Below the pieces are notes generated by a model that worked only from the letters and a program-made list of their open reading frames with translations, had not been told where the DNA came from and searched no databases. The position numbers and the translations under genes are program-made. A stretch of DNA of 5,681 bases from UBA5499 sp002426275 (lineage in GTDB: Bacteria; Bacillota; DTU084), in assembly GCA_937888735.1 (NCBI GenBank), contig CALASN010000125.1, positions 1 through 5,681 on the forward strand, in the 5' to 3' direction. Shown in pieces: positions 1 through 5,625 of the stretch (its first letter is position 1; each line of letters begins with the position of its first letter).

Positions 1-578
1 ACAGCAGCCCCCGCCACTGTCACCAGACCGGCGCAAATTGTCAAAAGCACAGTCCCCCAAAGGCTGTAGCGGGCATCGGGATCGCGAAAGCGCGTTCGCC
101 ACATAGAAAGTCCAAAAGCAAAACAGACGACGGCGGCCGCAAGCAATGCCGGAATCAGAAAAAGATTCTGCGGCAGGACCGCAGCCAAGGCAAAAAAAAG
201 GCCCCGCAGGGCCATCTCCTGCACCAAGAACCCTACGGTGAAACCGACCACAAAGCCGCGCAGAAACAATACAATCAGGATCGCCCCGATCCCATAAGCA
301 GAAATGCCCGCCAACAGGACGACAAGCAAAATTTTCAGATTGGCCCAAAGCGAGTCGCAGAAGACCTCGCCTCTCTGGATGCCCCTGCTGCTGAAACCCT
401 GAAAAAACGTCTCCAAATAATCCGCCACTTCATCAACCTTGCTCTGTTCCATGGTGCGCACGCTAATCGCGCCTCCGGCCACTCCCAGCAGAAACAAAAG
501 CAGCGACACAAGCAGAATCGTGAAGCGTCGCTGAAAATAGCCGCCCAAAACTTCTCCCGCTCTCCCAGCCAAGAACAC
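1..578 (-). CDS. spoIIM: Stage II sporulation protein M (SpoIIM), 3' end cut off by the window edge
   Basis: SpoIIM is the multi-pass membrane protein that, with SpoIID and SpoIIP, forms the peptidoglycan-remodelling complex driving engulfment of the forespore (known for the family). The frame is open from a GTG at 578 to the left edge, giving 192 codons. B. subtilis SpoIIM is about 214 aa, so only the last twenty or so residues should be missing. Hydrophobic segments lie at about residues 20-40, 82-106, 108-122, 126-158 and from 175 on, matching the five-pass layout. The basic N-terminal QRRFTILLV and the LPQNLFLIPALL stretch (about 135-146) look family-typical. The GTG is chosen because a strong purine-rich site (GAGGGGAGGGG) ends 5 nt before it. 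A more distal in-frame GTG at 602 would sit at the predicted sigma-E transcription start. A short ORF beginning at 580 in another frame is a shadow. The gene follows the ComB-like gene after 65 nt with no terminator. Confidence 0.9.
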   Translation of the reverse strand, partial: MFLAGRAGEVLGGYFQRRFTILLVSLLLFLLGVAGGAISVRTMEQSKVDEVADYLETFFQGFSSRGIQRGEVFCDSLWANLKILLVVLLAGISAYGIGAILIVLFLRGFVVGFTVGFLVQEMALRGLFFALAAVLPQNLFLIPALLAAAVVCFAFGLSMWRTRFRDPDARYSLWGTVLLTICAGLVTVAGAA

Positions 579-607
579 ACATTCCCCTCCCCTCGCCTGC
601 ACAGTAC

Positions 608-636
608 ATTCTATGCGCGAACAGGACAGGATATGC
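608..636 (-). promoter_or_regulatory. Candidate sigma-E promoter for spoIIM
   Basis: On the minus strand GCATATC (636-630) is followed after 14 nt by CATAGAAT (615-608). The B. subtilis sigma-E consensus is approximately kmATATT, a 13-15 nt spacer, then CATACAnT, so each box differs at one defined position. Transcription would start near 600-602, leaving a leader of about 22 nt that contains the Shine-Dalgarno site of the GTG at 578. spoIIM is a known sigma-E gene in B. subtilis, which makes the match more credible. No start was mapped, so this rests on sequence matching alone. Confidence 0.65.
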
Positions 637-643
637 TCACTTG

Positions 644-1303
644 CTAGCCGCGGATCCGCTCCAGGAAGAGTTCATAGATATATTGCGCAGCCAGCACATC
701 TTCCAAAGACTGGGCGCTGGCAGCCACAACGCAAATTCCGGCCTCATCGGCCAGTTTTAAGGCTCTTTCCACTCCAGCCAAAGCCGCTTGCCTGCCTCGC
801 AGTTTGCCCGCCCGGGCCACTGTGGCTGTAAGGACTCCCCGGGCTCCCCGGGGATGGACAAGGGATGCGGCATCAAAGGCCACTCCGCCTGTGGCGGATA
901 CCACAAGGGCAACCTTTCCCTGGAAATCAGCCACTCTTGTCACTTCGGCTCCTAAGTTGCCTATCAGCTGAAAAGCAGCGCCTGCTTCCTCCAAGGCTGA
1001 AAAAACTCTGCTTGCCGTTTGTCTCTGCAAAGACTCGGGGCCTGTCCTGGGTTCCGCGGCCACAACTAAACCCGCGCCGCGCAATTTCGCCTCGGAGGCG
1101 GCAAATTTCGCCATTCTGGCCGGATCGGTGGGCACTGGCGAGGCCGTCCGATCGGGGCTGGCGCCGTAAATTGCCAATGCCCCGCTTTGATAGGCAGCTT
1201 CGCTGGTGGTGCTCATATCGATCACATCCACCACCACCACCACTTGTCCCCGCAAGGCAGCTTCCCTGGCGCCGCTGGCGTCGGCAGTTACAGTTAAGAG
1301 CAA
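644..1303 (-). CDS. Divergent ComB-like (2-phosphosulfolactate phosphatase family) protein, 219 aa
   Basis: The product is a soluble, Ala/Val-rich protein with no signal peptide or membrane segment. Three stretches resemble ComB, the Mg-dependent phosphatase acting on 2-phosphosulfolactate. The first is VVVVVDVIDMSTTSEAA (21-37), compared with the ComB-type DVLRATTT stretch. The second is a central VSATGGVAFDAA (135-146). The third is the C-terminal SLEDVLAAQYIYELF (199-213), compared with the ComB SLEDvlcAGa pattern. The matches are remembered family patterns, not a search, and the usual DVLRAT and CAG residues are altered, so the substrate is unknown. The start is TTG at 1303: AAAGGAGG (1319-1312) lies 8 nt upstream. 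The longer reading from ATG 1420 would lie almost entirely inside the preceding ATPase gene. TTG overlaps the ATPase stop by 10 nt, which implies translational coupling. No ComA/ComC-like coenzyme M genes are visible here, so a coenzyme M role is unlikely. Confidence 0.75.
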   Translation of the reverse strand: MLLTVTADASGAREAALRGQVVVVVDVIDMSTTSEAAYQSGALAIYGASPDRTASPVPTDPARMAKFAASEAKLRGAGLVVAAEPRTGPESLQRQTASRVFSALEEAGAAFQLIGNLGAEVTRVADFQGKVALVVSATGGVAFDAASLVHPRGARGVLTATVARAGKLRGRQAALAGVERALKLADEAGICVVAASAQSLEDVLAAQYIYELFLERIRG

Positions 1304-3660
1304 GCGGCTTGCCTCCTTTCCGCAGTCAAATCGATGATGTTTACATTTTCCCCTGCCGGCTCCGCCTTGTGGCAGGTAAAATAGATGATCTGGTTGGTCG
1401 CCGCCAGCTTCCTTAGGCACTTCCAGCCCAGGCCGGCCCTGCGCCCGTCCGCCTGCACCAGCGTATCGTCAAGGAGAAAGGGCAAGCGAACTTTCTCGCT
1501 CACCAACTGAGAGAGGGCAAGGCGCAAGGCAAAATAAAGCTGATCCAGAGTGCCGGCACTGAGGACTTCGGCCTCCACCAAGCTGCCTGCGGGAGTCAAA
1601 ACCGCCAGCTTCAGATCGTCGTCCGCCAACACTTTCTGGTAGCTGCCGTCTGTCAGCTCTGTAAAAATGCGGCTGACAAGCCCGTTAAGCTGCGGGGAGA
1701 ACTTGCGGTGCAGACGTTCCGCGCACTGGGAGAGAACGTTTTCAGCGTGCTCCAAGGCTTCCCTGCGCAAAGTCAGAGCCGCGATTTGTTCTTGCACCTC
1801 TTCCAAGCTTACCGCCAGCACCGCAGGCGCTTCCAGCTGCGCTCCTGCCAGGCGGCCTTGAATGTTGCTCAAAAGATTTCTTTTCTCCGCTCTTTCCAGT
1901 TCAATGTCCGCTAGCAGACCAGAGATCCGGGCTAACTCCTCCTGAGAGCATTGGCCAGGCTCCTCTTTAGACTGAGGCAAACGTGCCTCCAAAGCTTCCG
2001 CGCTTTCTCCTGCCAAAAGCAGCTCTCTTTTTCCCTCCAGCCGAACCCGCTCTTGCCGCAACCTCTCTCTGTCCTGCCTTAAGGCGCATTGTTGCCAAAA
2101 CTCGTCCCACGAGCTGGCCTTAGCTTGGACGAAAAGCTTCCGGATCCGCGCGTTCACATCCTCAAGCTGCCCTGCCAGTTCCCCCAGCGCGCCTGCCAAG
2201 CTTGTCAGCTGTTGGGCCTGGGAATTAAGTTTTCCCTGTTTTTGCGCCAATTGTTCCCCTGCCTCCTGCCAACCTGCGAGCCCGGCAGAGCCAAGAGCCT
2301 CGGCCAGGCGCGCCTCTTCCTTCTCTAGAGTTCGCTCCCGAGCTGTCAGCTCTTCTTTCCGCGCGCTTAAGGCAGCCTGCTGCCTGCGGCTCTGCAGCGC
2401 TCGTCGCCTGCGCCGCCCCAGCAGCAACAAAGACGCGAGAAGCGAAACCCCGAAGGGTAAAAAGAATAACGGCTGCGCGAAGAGCAGCGCCGCGGCCAGG
2501 GATAATCCGGCCGCAGCCAAAGAGAAAAAAGGGATTTTTCCTGTCTGGGGCTTTGTCTCCGCGCGCTGTAACTCCAGCTCCACTCGCAAGCGTTTTAACT
2601 CTTCCCGCCTCGCCAGCAAAGCTTGCTGGGCTTGGAGAGGCTCTCGCCCCAAAGCGTCCGAGACTTCCCGGCGGACCGCTTGCTGCCCCACGATATCCGC
2701 CTCCAGCGCGGCCTGCTGGAGCTGCAGTTTTTCCAGTGCGGCCTGCTTTTGTTTCAGTTCTTCTGCAAACAGCCTCTGCCGTTCGGAGAGAGCGCTTCCT
2801 TCTCCCGAAAGCTGAGACGGAAAATCTGCGCCTGCCGTTTCGGAAAGTCTTTCCTCCACAGCGGCTATTTCTTTTTGCAGCTGCGCCAAAAGTCTGGCTT
2901 GGACGGTCTGCCTGCGGGAGAGCGCGGCTTGATATTTCTTCTCCAGCGCTCGTAGTTCCTCTGTCAAAGCCGCCTGCTCTTTCTGTTCTTGCCACAGCTG
3001 GGAAAGCCGCGCCTGCTGCTCTTTTTGCGCTTTTCGAATCTCTGCGGCTCGTCTTACCAATCTGCCCAGCGGCTTGCCGGAAGGTTGCAGCGTGCCGAGC
3101 TCTTGCTTGGCGCACTTGAGCGCTGCCAGAGCTTTTGGCAGCGAGATCTCTTCTTCTCCCGCTGTGGAAAGATTGGCCAGCCTCCCTGCAAGTTCCTGGG
3201 CAAATTCTCGCTCACAGCGGTTCGCTAATTGTCCCACATATGTTAAATTGCGAAAAGCAAGGGGAGAGAGCCCCAAAAGCTCCTGAGCGAAGAGGAGTTC
3301 TTGGTTTTTAGGATCAAGCCCGAAGCGCTCTGCTGCGTCCGCGCCTGTGAGCGCATCGAACAGCCGCACAGAACCGGCGGTAAAATCCCTTTGAACCAAA
3401 TAGTCCCGGCCCGAAACCGAAAACTCCATGCTGCCGCCGAAAGGCTCCGGCCTTTGCCAGGGACGGTAGCGCTCCGCCTCCTCTCTGAGGGTGGCGGTTT
3501 TTTCTTTTTTCAACCCGTACAAGAGCGCGTAAATTAAGAACTGCAGCGTGGATTTGCCCGCCTCATTGGGACCGTAGACAATGTTCAAGCCGGGTTCGAA
3601 GGTAAAAGACCGGCCTTGCAAGACGCCAAAACCGGCGGCAGATACCTGCTTAATGAGCAA
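1294..3660 (-). CDS. yhaN: YhaN-like AAA ATPase (SbcC/Rad50 family) with a mid-coil hydrophobic hairpin, 788 aa
   Basis: This is the ATPase partner of the adjacent metallophosphoesterase, expected to act on DNA ends by ATP-driven opening and closing as in SbcCD and Mre11-Rad50. The N-terminal half-domain has Walker A GPNEAGKS (30-37) and a Q-loop YVGQL (141-145). Long Gln/Glu/Ala/Leu-rich coils follow (about 200-370 and 416-650). The C-terminal half has a signature-like LSAGTLDQLYFALRLAL (700-716), Walker B LPFLLDD (726-732) and a switch histidine in FTCHK (761-765). The DQLYFALRLA form and DD in Walker B fit YhaN better than classical SbcC. The length is shorter than B. subtilis YhaN (about 960 aa) and SbcC (over 1000 aa). 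No CxxC zinc hook exists; residues 376-415 form two hydrophobic stretches split near QP, followed by GRRRRR. TTG at 3660 is 2 nt after the upstream stop, with AAAGGAG 8 nt ahead. Confidence 0.9.
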   Translation of the reverse strand: MLIKQVSAAGFGVLQGRSFTFEPGLNIVYGPNEAGKSTLQFLIYALLYGLKKEKTATLREEAERYRPWQRPEPFGGSMEFSVSGRDYLVQRDFTAGSVRLFDALTGADAAERFGLDPKNQELLFAQELLGLSPLAFRNLTYVGQLANRCEREFAQELAGRLANLSTAGEEEISLPKALAALKCAKQELGTLQPSGKPLGRLVRRAAEIRKAQKEQQARLSQLWQEQKEQAALTEELRALEKKYQAALSRRQTVQARLLAQLQKEIAAVEERLSETAGADFPSQLSGEGSALSERQRLFAEELKQKQAALEKLQLQQAALEADIVGQQAVRREVSDALGREPLQAQQALLARREELKRLRVELELQRAETKPQTGKIPFFSLAAAGLSLAAALLFAQPLFFLPFGVSLLASLLLLGRRRRRALQSRRQQAALSARKEELTARERTLEKEEARLAEALGSAGLAGWQEAGEQLAQKQGKLNSQAQQLTSLAGALGELAGQLEDVNARIRKLFVQAKASSWDEFWQQCALRQDRERLRQERVRLEGKRELLLAGESAEALEARLPQSKEEPGQCSQEELARISGLLADIELERAEKRNLLSNIQGRLAGAQLEAPAVLAVSLEEVQEQIAALTLRREALEHAENVLSQCAERLHRKFSPQLNGLVSRIFTELTDGSYQKVLADDDLKLAVLTPAGSLVEAEVLSAGTLDQLYFALRLALSQLVSEKVRLPFLLDDTLVQADGRRAGLGWKCLRKLAATNQIIYFTCHKAEPAGENVNIIDLTAERRQAACS
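1312..1319 (-). promoter_or_regulatory. Ribosome binding site deciding the TTG start of the ComB-like gene
   Basis: AAAGGAGG lies 8 nt before the TTG at 1303 and is embedded in the last codons of the YhaN-like gene. It is the reason for preferring this rare start over the ATG at 1420, which would add 39 residues of overlap with the ATPase. Confidence 0.75.
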
Positions 3661-3662
3661 TG

Positions 3663-4784
3663 CTAACGCTCCTTTCCAACCTGAACGCTGCCTGTGGCTA
3701 AAGCGGTCAGTCCATATTTCAAGGCCAAATTCAGCATTTTCCTTTTGTCCGGATCTGACGTCGCGGCGAGTTCAGAGGCGATTTGCTGGTAAAACAGTTG
3801 TCTGAGGCTTCCCGGCCGGAAATCTTCCGCCGGCTCTTCCCGCGTTTCATCAACGAGCTTGAGAAAATGGACTTCTTCCCGCAGCCGCTGAGCGATATAA
3901 TCCAAATCCAGGCTAAAGCCGGCAGGTAAAGCGCCGGTCAAGAGCAAGCGCACAAAATCCCGCCTCCTGCCCTGCAAGGCCTCTGCGAGCTCGGCCACAA
4001 GCCTGTCTTCACTGTCGGCGCCGGCGAGCTCCCGTCTCAAAGTGACGTACTGCCTGCTGCCCACAGGAATGAATTCCAATTTTTCAGGGGCGGTATTCCC
4101 CAGCCACACGCCATGGCTGCCTTCTTCGGCGAAGCTCAAAGCCTCCGGCGAGCCTGGGTATGCGATTACGGCGTTTCCCTCTCGCCAGCTGGCCGGAGCG
4201 TGGTAATGGCCTAAAGCCACATAGCGGTAGCCCAAATCCGCTATGCGCTCTGCAGGCAGGGGAAAGTAATCCGCAGCTAGGGAGGCGGCCTGCCCCGCGC
4301 TGCCGTGAAGAAGGGCAATATTCGCTAGCCCTGCGGCTGCAGGCGGCATTTCCGCGAAGAGCTCCGGTCCGGGTCTTCCCTTTCCCCAGCTGAGGCCGGT
4401 TACCGCCACGCCAAGCTCCGGAAAGCTCAGCTGCTCCCACCTCAAAGGCGGAAAGAAACGCACGTTTTCCTGCCAAGAGAAGGCTTCCCAAGGACTGCCC
4501 GGCAGCAGAGGATCGTGGTTGCCAGCGCTGACTAGCACTTTTACCTTGCCCAGCCGGCTGAATTGATGATCCGCGAACCGCAGCAGCGCCGGACTGGCAA
4601 ACTTATCTGTGAACAAGTCTCCTGCCACCAGGAGAAGATCCACTTCTTTTTCCAAAGCCAGATCCACAATGCGGCTTAAGCTCTCTGTAATCTCCAGCTG
4701 CCGCTGCCGCGCGATCTCCTCTGGCAAGGCCTCTCCTCCCGCTTGCCCCAAATGCAGATCCGCTGTGTGAAGAAAACTTGCCAT
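3663..4784 (-). CDS. yhaO: YhaO-like DNA repair metallophosphoesterase (SbcD/Mre11 family), 373 aa
   Basis: This is the predicted nuclease subunit of a complex with the neighbouring YhaN-like ATPase, using two metal ions (Mn in characterised relatives) to cut DNA at ends. The five phosphoesterase motifs are all present (numbered from the upstream ATG at 4799; subtract 5 for the start chosen here): DLHLG (14-18), GDLF (60-63), GNHD (93-96), LLHGS (163-167) and GHYH (197-200). A capping-domain strand YPGSPEALSF (214-223) is typical of SbcD/YhaO proteins. No catalytic residue appears lost, and the length is close to the usual 370-410 aa. The start is uncertain. ATG 4784 gives MASFLHTADLHLG, which matches family N-termini and has AAGGTGG 4 nt ahead. 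ATG 4799 adds five residues and has AAGG 6 nt ahead. The gene is first in the operon and ends 2 nt before the YhaN-like start. Confidence 0.92.
   Translation of the reverse strand: MASFLHTADLHLGQAGGEALPEEIARQRQLEITESLSRIVDLALEKEVDLLLVAGDLFTDKFASPALLRFADHQFSRLGKVKVLVSAGNHDPLLPGSPWEAFSWQENVRFFPPLRWEQLSFPELGVAVTGLSWGKGRPGPELFAEMPPAAAGLANIALLHGSAGQAASLAADYFPLPAERIADLGYRYVALGHYHAPASWREGNAVIAYPGSPEALSFAEEGSHGVWLGNTAPEKLEFIPVGSRQYVTLRRELAGADSEDRLVAELAEALQGRRRDFVRLLLTGALPAGFSLDLDYIAQRLREEVHFLKLVDETREEPAEDFRPGSLRQLFYQQIASELAATSDPDKRKMLNLALKYGLTALATGSVQVGKER
3669..3675 (-). promoter_or_regulatory. Ribosome binding site of the TTG start of the YhaN-like gene
   Basis: AAAGGAG lies 8 nt before TTG at 3660, within the final codons of the phosphoesterase gene, whose TAG is at 3665-3663. 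The layout closely matches the site before the ComB-like gene (AAAGGAG, short spacer, TTGCTC). Both genes therefore appear to be translated by coupling to the gene in front. Confidence 0.75.
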
Positions 4785-4788
4785 GCCG

Positions 4789-4795
4789 CCACCTT
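4789..4795 (-). promoter_or_regulatory. Ribosome binding site favouring the ATG at 4784
   Basis: AAGGTGG lies 4 nt before the ATG at 4784. It competes with TAAGG (4810-4806), which sits 6 nt before the ATG at 4799. If transcription starts near 4804, as the nearest promoter candidate predicts, the second site would be absent from the mRNA and 4784 would be the start. Confidence 0.45.
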
Positions 4796-4810
4796 CCATC
4801 TTTTACCTTA

Positions 4811-4839
4811 ATCCTAACGGATCGCGGCACAGAAAGCAA
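4811..4839 (-). promoter_or_regulatory. Weak sigma-A-like promoter candidate just upstream of the yhaO-yhaN operon
   Basis: On the minus strand TTGCTT (4839-4834) is followed after exactly 17 nt by TAGGAT (4816-4811). Each box keeps only three or four of the six consensus bases, so the call rests mainly on spacing and position. It would give a leader of about 20 nt for the ATG at 4784. A better -10 box lies further upstream near 5050. Confidence 0.3.
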
Positions 4840-4982
4840 GCCGGCCCGGCCGATTGATTCCTTGTTTCTCTAAAAATCATGCAAAACTTAATTCGCCGAG
4901 CTCGTCTAAGTATTATTTCCCGTTAAAAAGTAGTTTGCTCACGCGAATAATTCTAATATCACTTACCAATGTGAAGAGGATA

Positions 4983-5163
4983 AATTCGTGCGGAAAAGCA
5001 TTAGCGCTGCTGCCTGGGCTTTACTTATACCCTAAACTCCCGGAACATTATACACATGTTTGAATCGCTATAAACCCGCATAAACATATGATATTTCATA
5101 CAGGGAGAATTTCATGCGGTAGAAAATCATTTTCACAGCGCCGCTGCTGCCTGATCTTTACTT
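4983..5163. repeat. Imperfect direct repeat, two copies 137 nt apart
   Basis: The core GCTGCTGCCTGGGCTTTACTT is split over 5006-5026, and its second copy at 5143-5163 differs at two of 21 positions (GG becomes AT). A second shared block lies upstream of each core: AATTCGTGCGG (4983-4993) and ATTTCATGCGG (5109-5119), 9 of 11 identical. The sequence between block and core is longer in copy 2 by a dozen bases. The shared order of two blocks suggests an old duplication or two copies of one element rather than chance. Confidence 0.6.
5047..5074 (-). promoter_or_regulatory. Promoter candidate with perfect -10 box, pointing toward the operon
   Basis: The minus strand has TTTATA (5074-5069), a 16-nt spacer and a perfect TATAAT (5052-5047). 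The -35 box matches four of six consensus bases. Transcription would begin near 5040, giving either a leader of about 255 nt ahead of the phosphoesterase gene or a separate small RNA. The first copy of the direct repeat would be inside the transcript. The surrounding sequence is A/T-rich, so chance matches are likely. Confidence 0.35.
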
Positions 5164-5191
5164 GCGAGGTACAAGCGAAGAACGCTGTGAA
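5132..5191. repeat. Inverted repeat, 9-bp arms with 42-nt loop
   Basis: TTCACAGCG (5132-5140) and CGCTGTGAA (5183-5191) are exact reverse complements. The loop contains the second copy of the direct-repeat core and a smaller CTTG/CAAG pair (5161-5164 with 5172-5175). The arms could close a structured RNA or bind a dimeric protein; there is no T-run to make it a terminator. Confidence 0.5.
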
Positions 5192-5258
5192 CGCGGAAAT
5201 CGAGGAGGCAATACTGAAACTTGAAAAAGTTGCTTTTAGAGGCATACTTTTCTTGTCA

Positions 5259-5304
5259 CGTTTCGGCTCCCAAGAATGTGCGAGAAGCGAAACTCACCGA
5301 AACG
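5259..5304. repeat. Inverted repeat, 8-bp arms with 30-nt loop
   Basis: CGTTTCGG (5259-5266) and CCGAAACG (5297-5304) are exact reverse complements. A short hairpin AACTT-GAAA-AAGTT (5217-5230) lies just before it. No T-tract follows on either strand, so a Rho-independent terminator is not supported. Confidence 0.45.
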
Positions 5305-5421
5305 ATGAATAATTTGACCTTTATCACGAGAAGCAAGTTGCCTAAAATAAAAATTAAAGATCCCACGACGAATTTGCTCACTATTTCCGTTCATTCTCTC
5401 TTTGACGAGTATTCAGGTTCC

Positions 5422-5499
5422 TATAGCGGCTATATGGATTAAAGCTCCATAGACTTGCGGAAATAGAAAGCTATTCAACGATTGTTGCCGTTCACACGG
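5422..5499. repeat. Cluster of closely packed small hairpins
   Basis: TATAGC-G-GCTATA (5422-5434) overlaps a TATGGA/TCCATA pair (5433-5438 with 5446-5451). Then three hairpins abut with no base between them: AATAG/CTATT (5462-5475), CAAC/GTTG (5476-5487) and CCG/CGG (5488-5499). Individually they are short and weak. Their end-to-end arrangement is what draws attention, as in a folded RNA. Confidence 0.4.
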
Positions 5500-5625
5500 G
5501 AGCCATTTTACTCACCGCTCTAACTCACGCTTTGAATCAACTGTAATACTGAAAAACTGTTAGCCACTTTCATTGCCTACTTCCACAGAGCAAGACCCGA
5601 TCTATAAACCGGGCAGCCTTACCAG

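Larger units (their letters stand above)
4800..5625. other. A/T-richer intergenic region without a recognisable gene
   Basis: This stretch of about 820 nt separates the operon from the group II intron end. From about 4853 it is visibly richer in A/T than the coding part. Plus-strand open stretches of 69-74 codons (from 4854, 5088 and 5221) and a minus-strand one of 52 codons (5394-5236) resemble no family I know. They lack convincing ribosome sites and partly overlap one another. What is present is repeats, inverted repeats, small hairpins and promoter-like boxes, each listed separately. It could be untranslated or structured RNA, decayed mobile DNA, or simple intergenic sequence. Confidence 0.7.

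Noticed and set aside
335..580. 81-codon minus-strand open frame starting GTG at 580
   Set aside because: It overlaps the start of spoIIM in another frame. Its translation is Cys/Trp/Arg-rich with no family resemblance, while the frame from 578 gives a clear five-pass SpoIIM.
1219..1243. CACCAC-rich run on the plus strand as a simple repeat
   Set aside because: It is the reverse of a Val-rich coding stretch (VVVVVDVIDM) in the ComB-like protein, a predicted core strand, and needs no separate explanation.
865..1416. 183-codon plus-strand open frame
   Set aside because: It is antisense to the ComB-like gene, its translation is Pro/Arg/Leu-rich low-complexity sequence, and a real gene explains the minus strand.
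2225..3115. 296-codon minus-strand open frame inside the ATPase gene
   Set aside because: It is a shadow of the YhaN-like coding frame: an Arg/Ala/Gly-rich translation typical of an off-frame read in GC-rich coil sequence, with no recognisable domain.
2553..3119. 188-codon plus-strand open frame
   Set aside because: It is antisense to the coiled-coil part of the ATPase, and its Pro/Ala/Leu-rich composition is what the reverse of Gln/Glu/Ala coil codons produces.
5236..5394. 52-codon minus-strand open frame with ATG at 5394
   Set aside because: It has only a weak purine run ahead, no recognisable family, and overlaps plus-strand open stretches of equal weakness. It cannot be told from chance in A/T-rich DNA.
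5221..5442. 73-codon plus-strand open frame from TTG 5221
   Set aside because: The nearest Shine-Dalgarno-like GGAGG is about 13 nt away and the sequence resembles no family I know. The same interval contains inverted repeats that fit non-coding sequence better.
5594..5612. CCCGG-type hairpin just downstream of the intron end
   Set aside because: The stem is about 7 bp with wobble pairs and lacks a T-tract, so neither a terminator nor a specific element can be supported.
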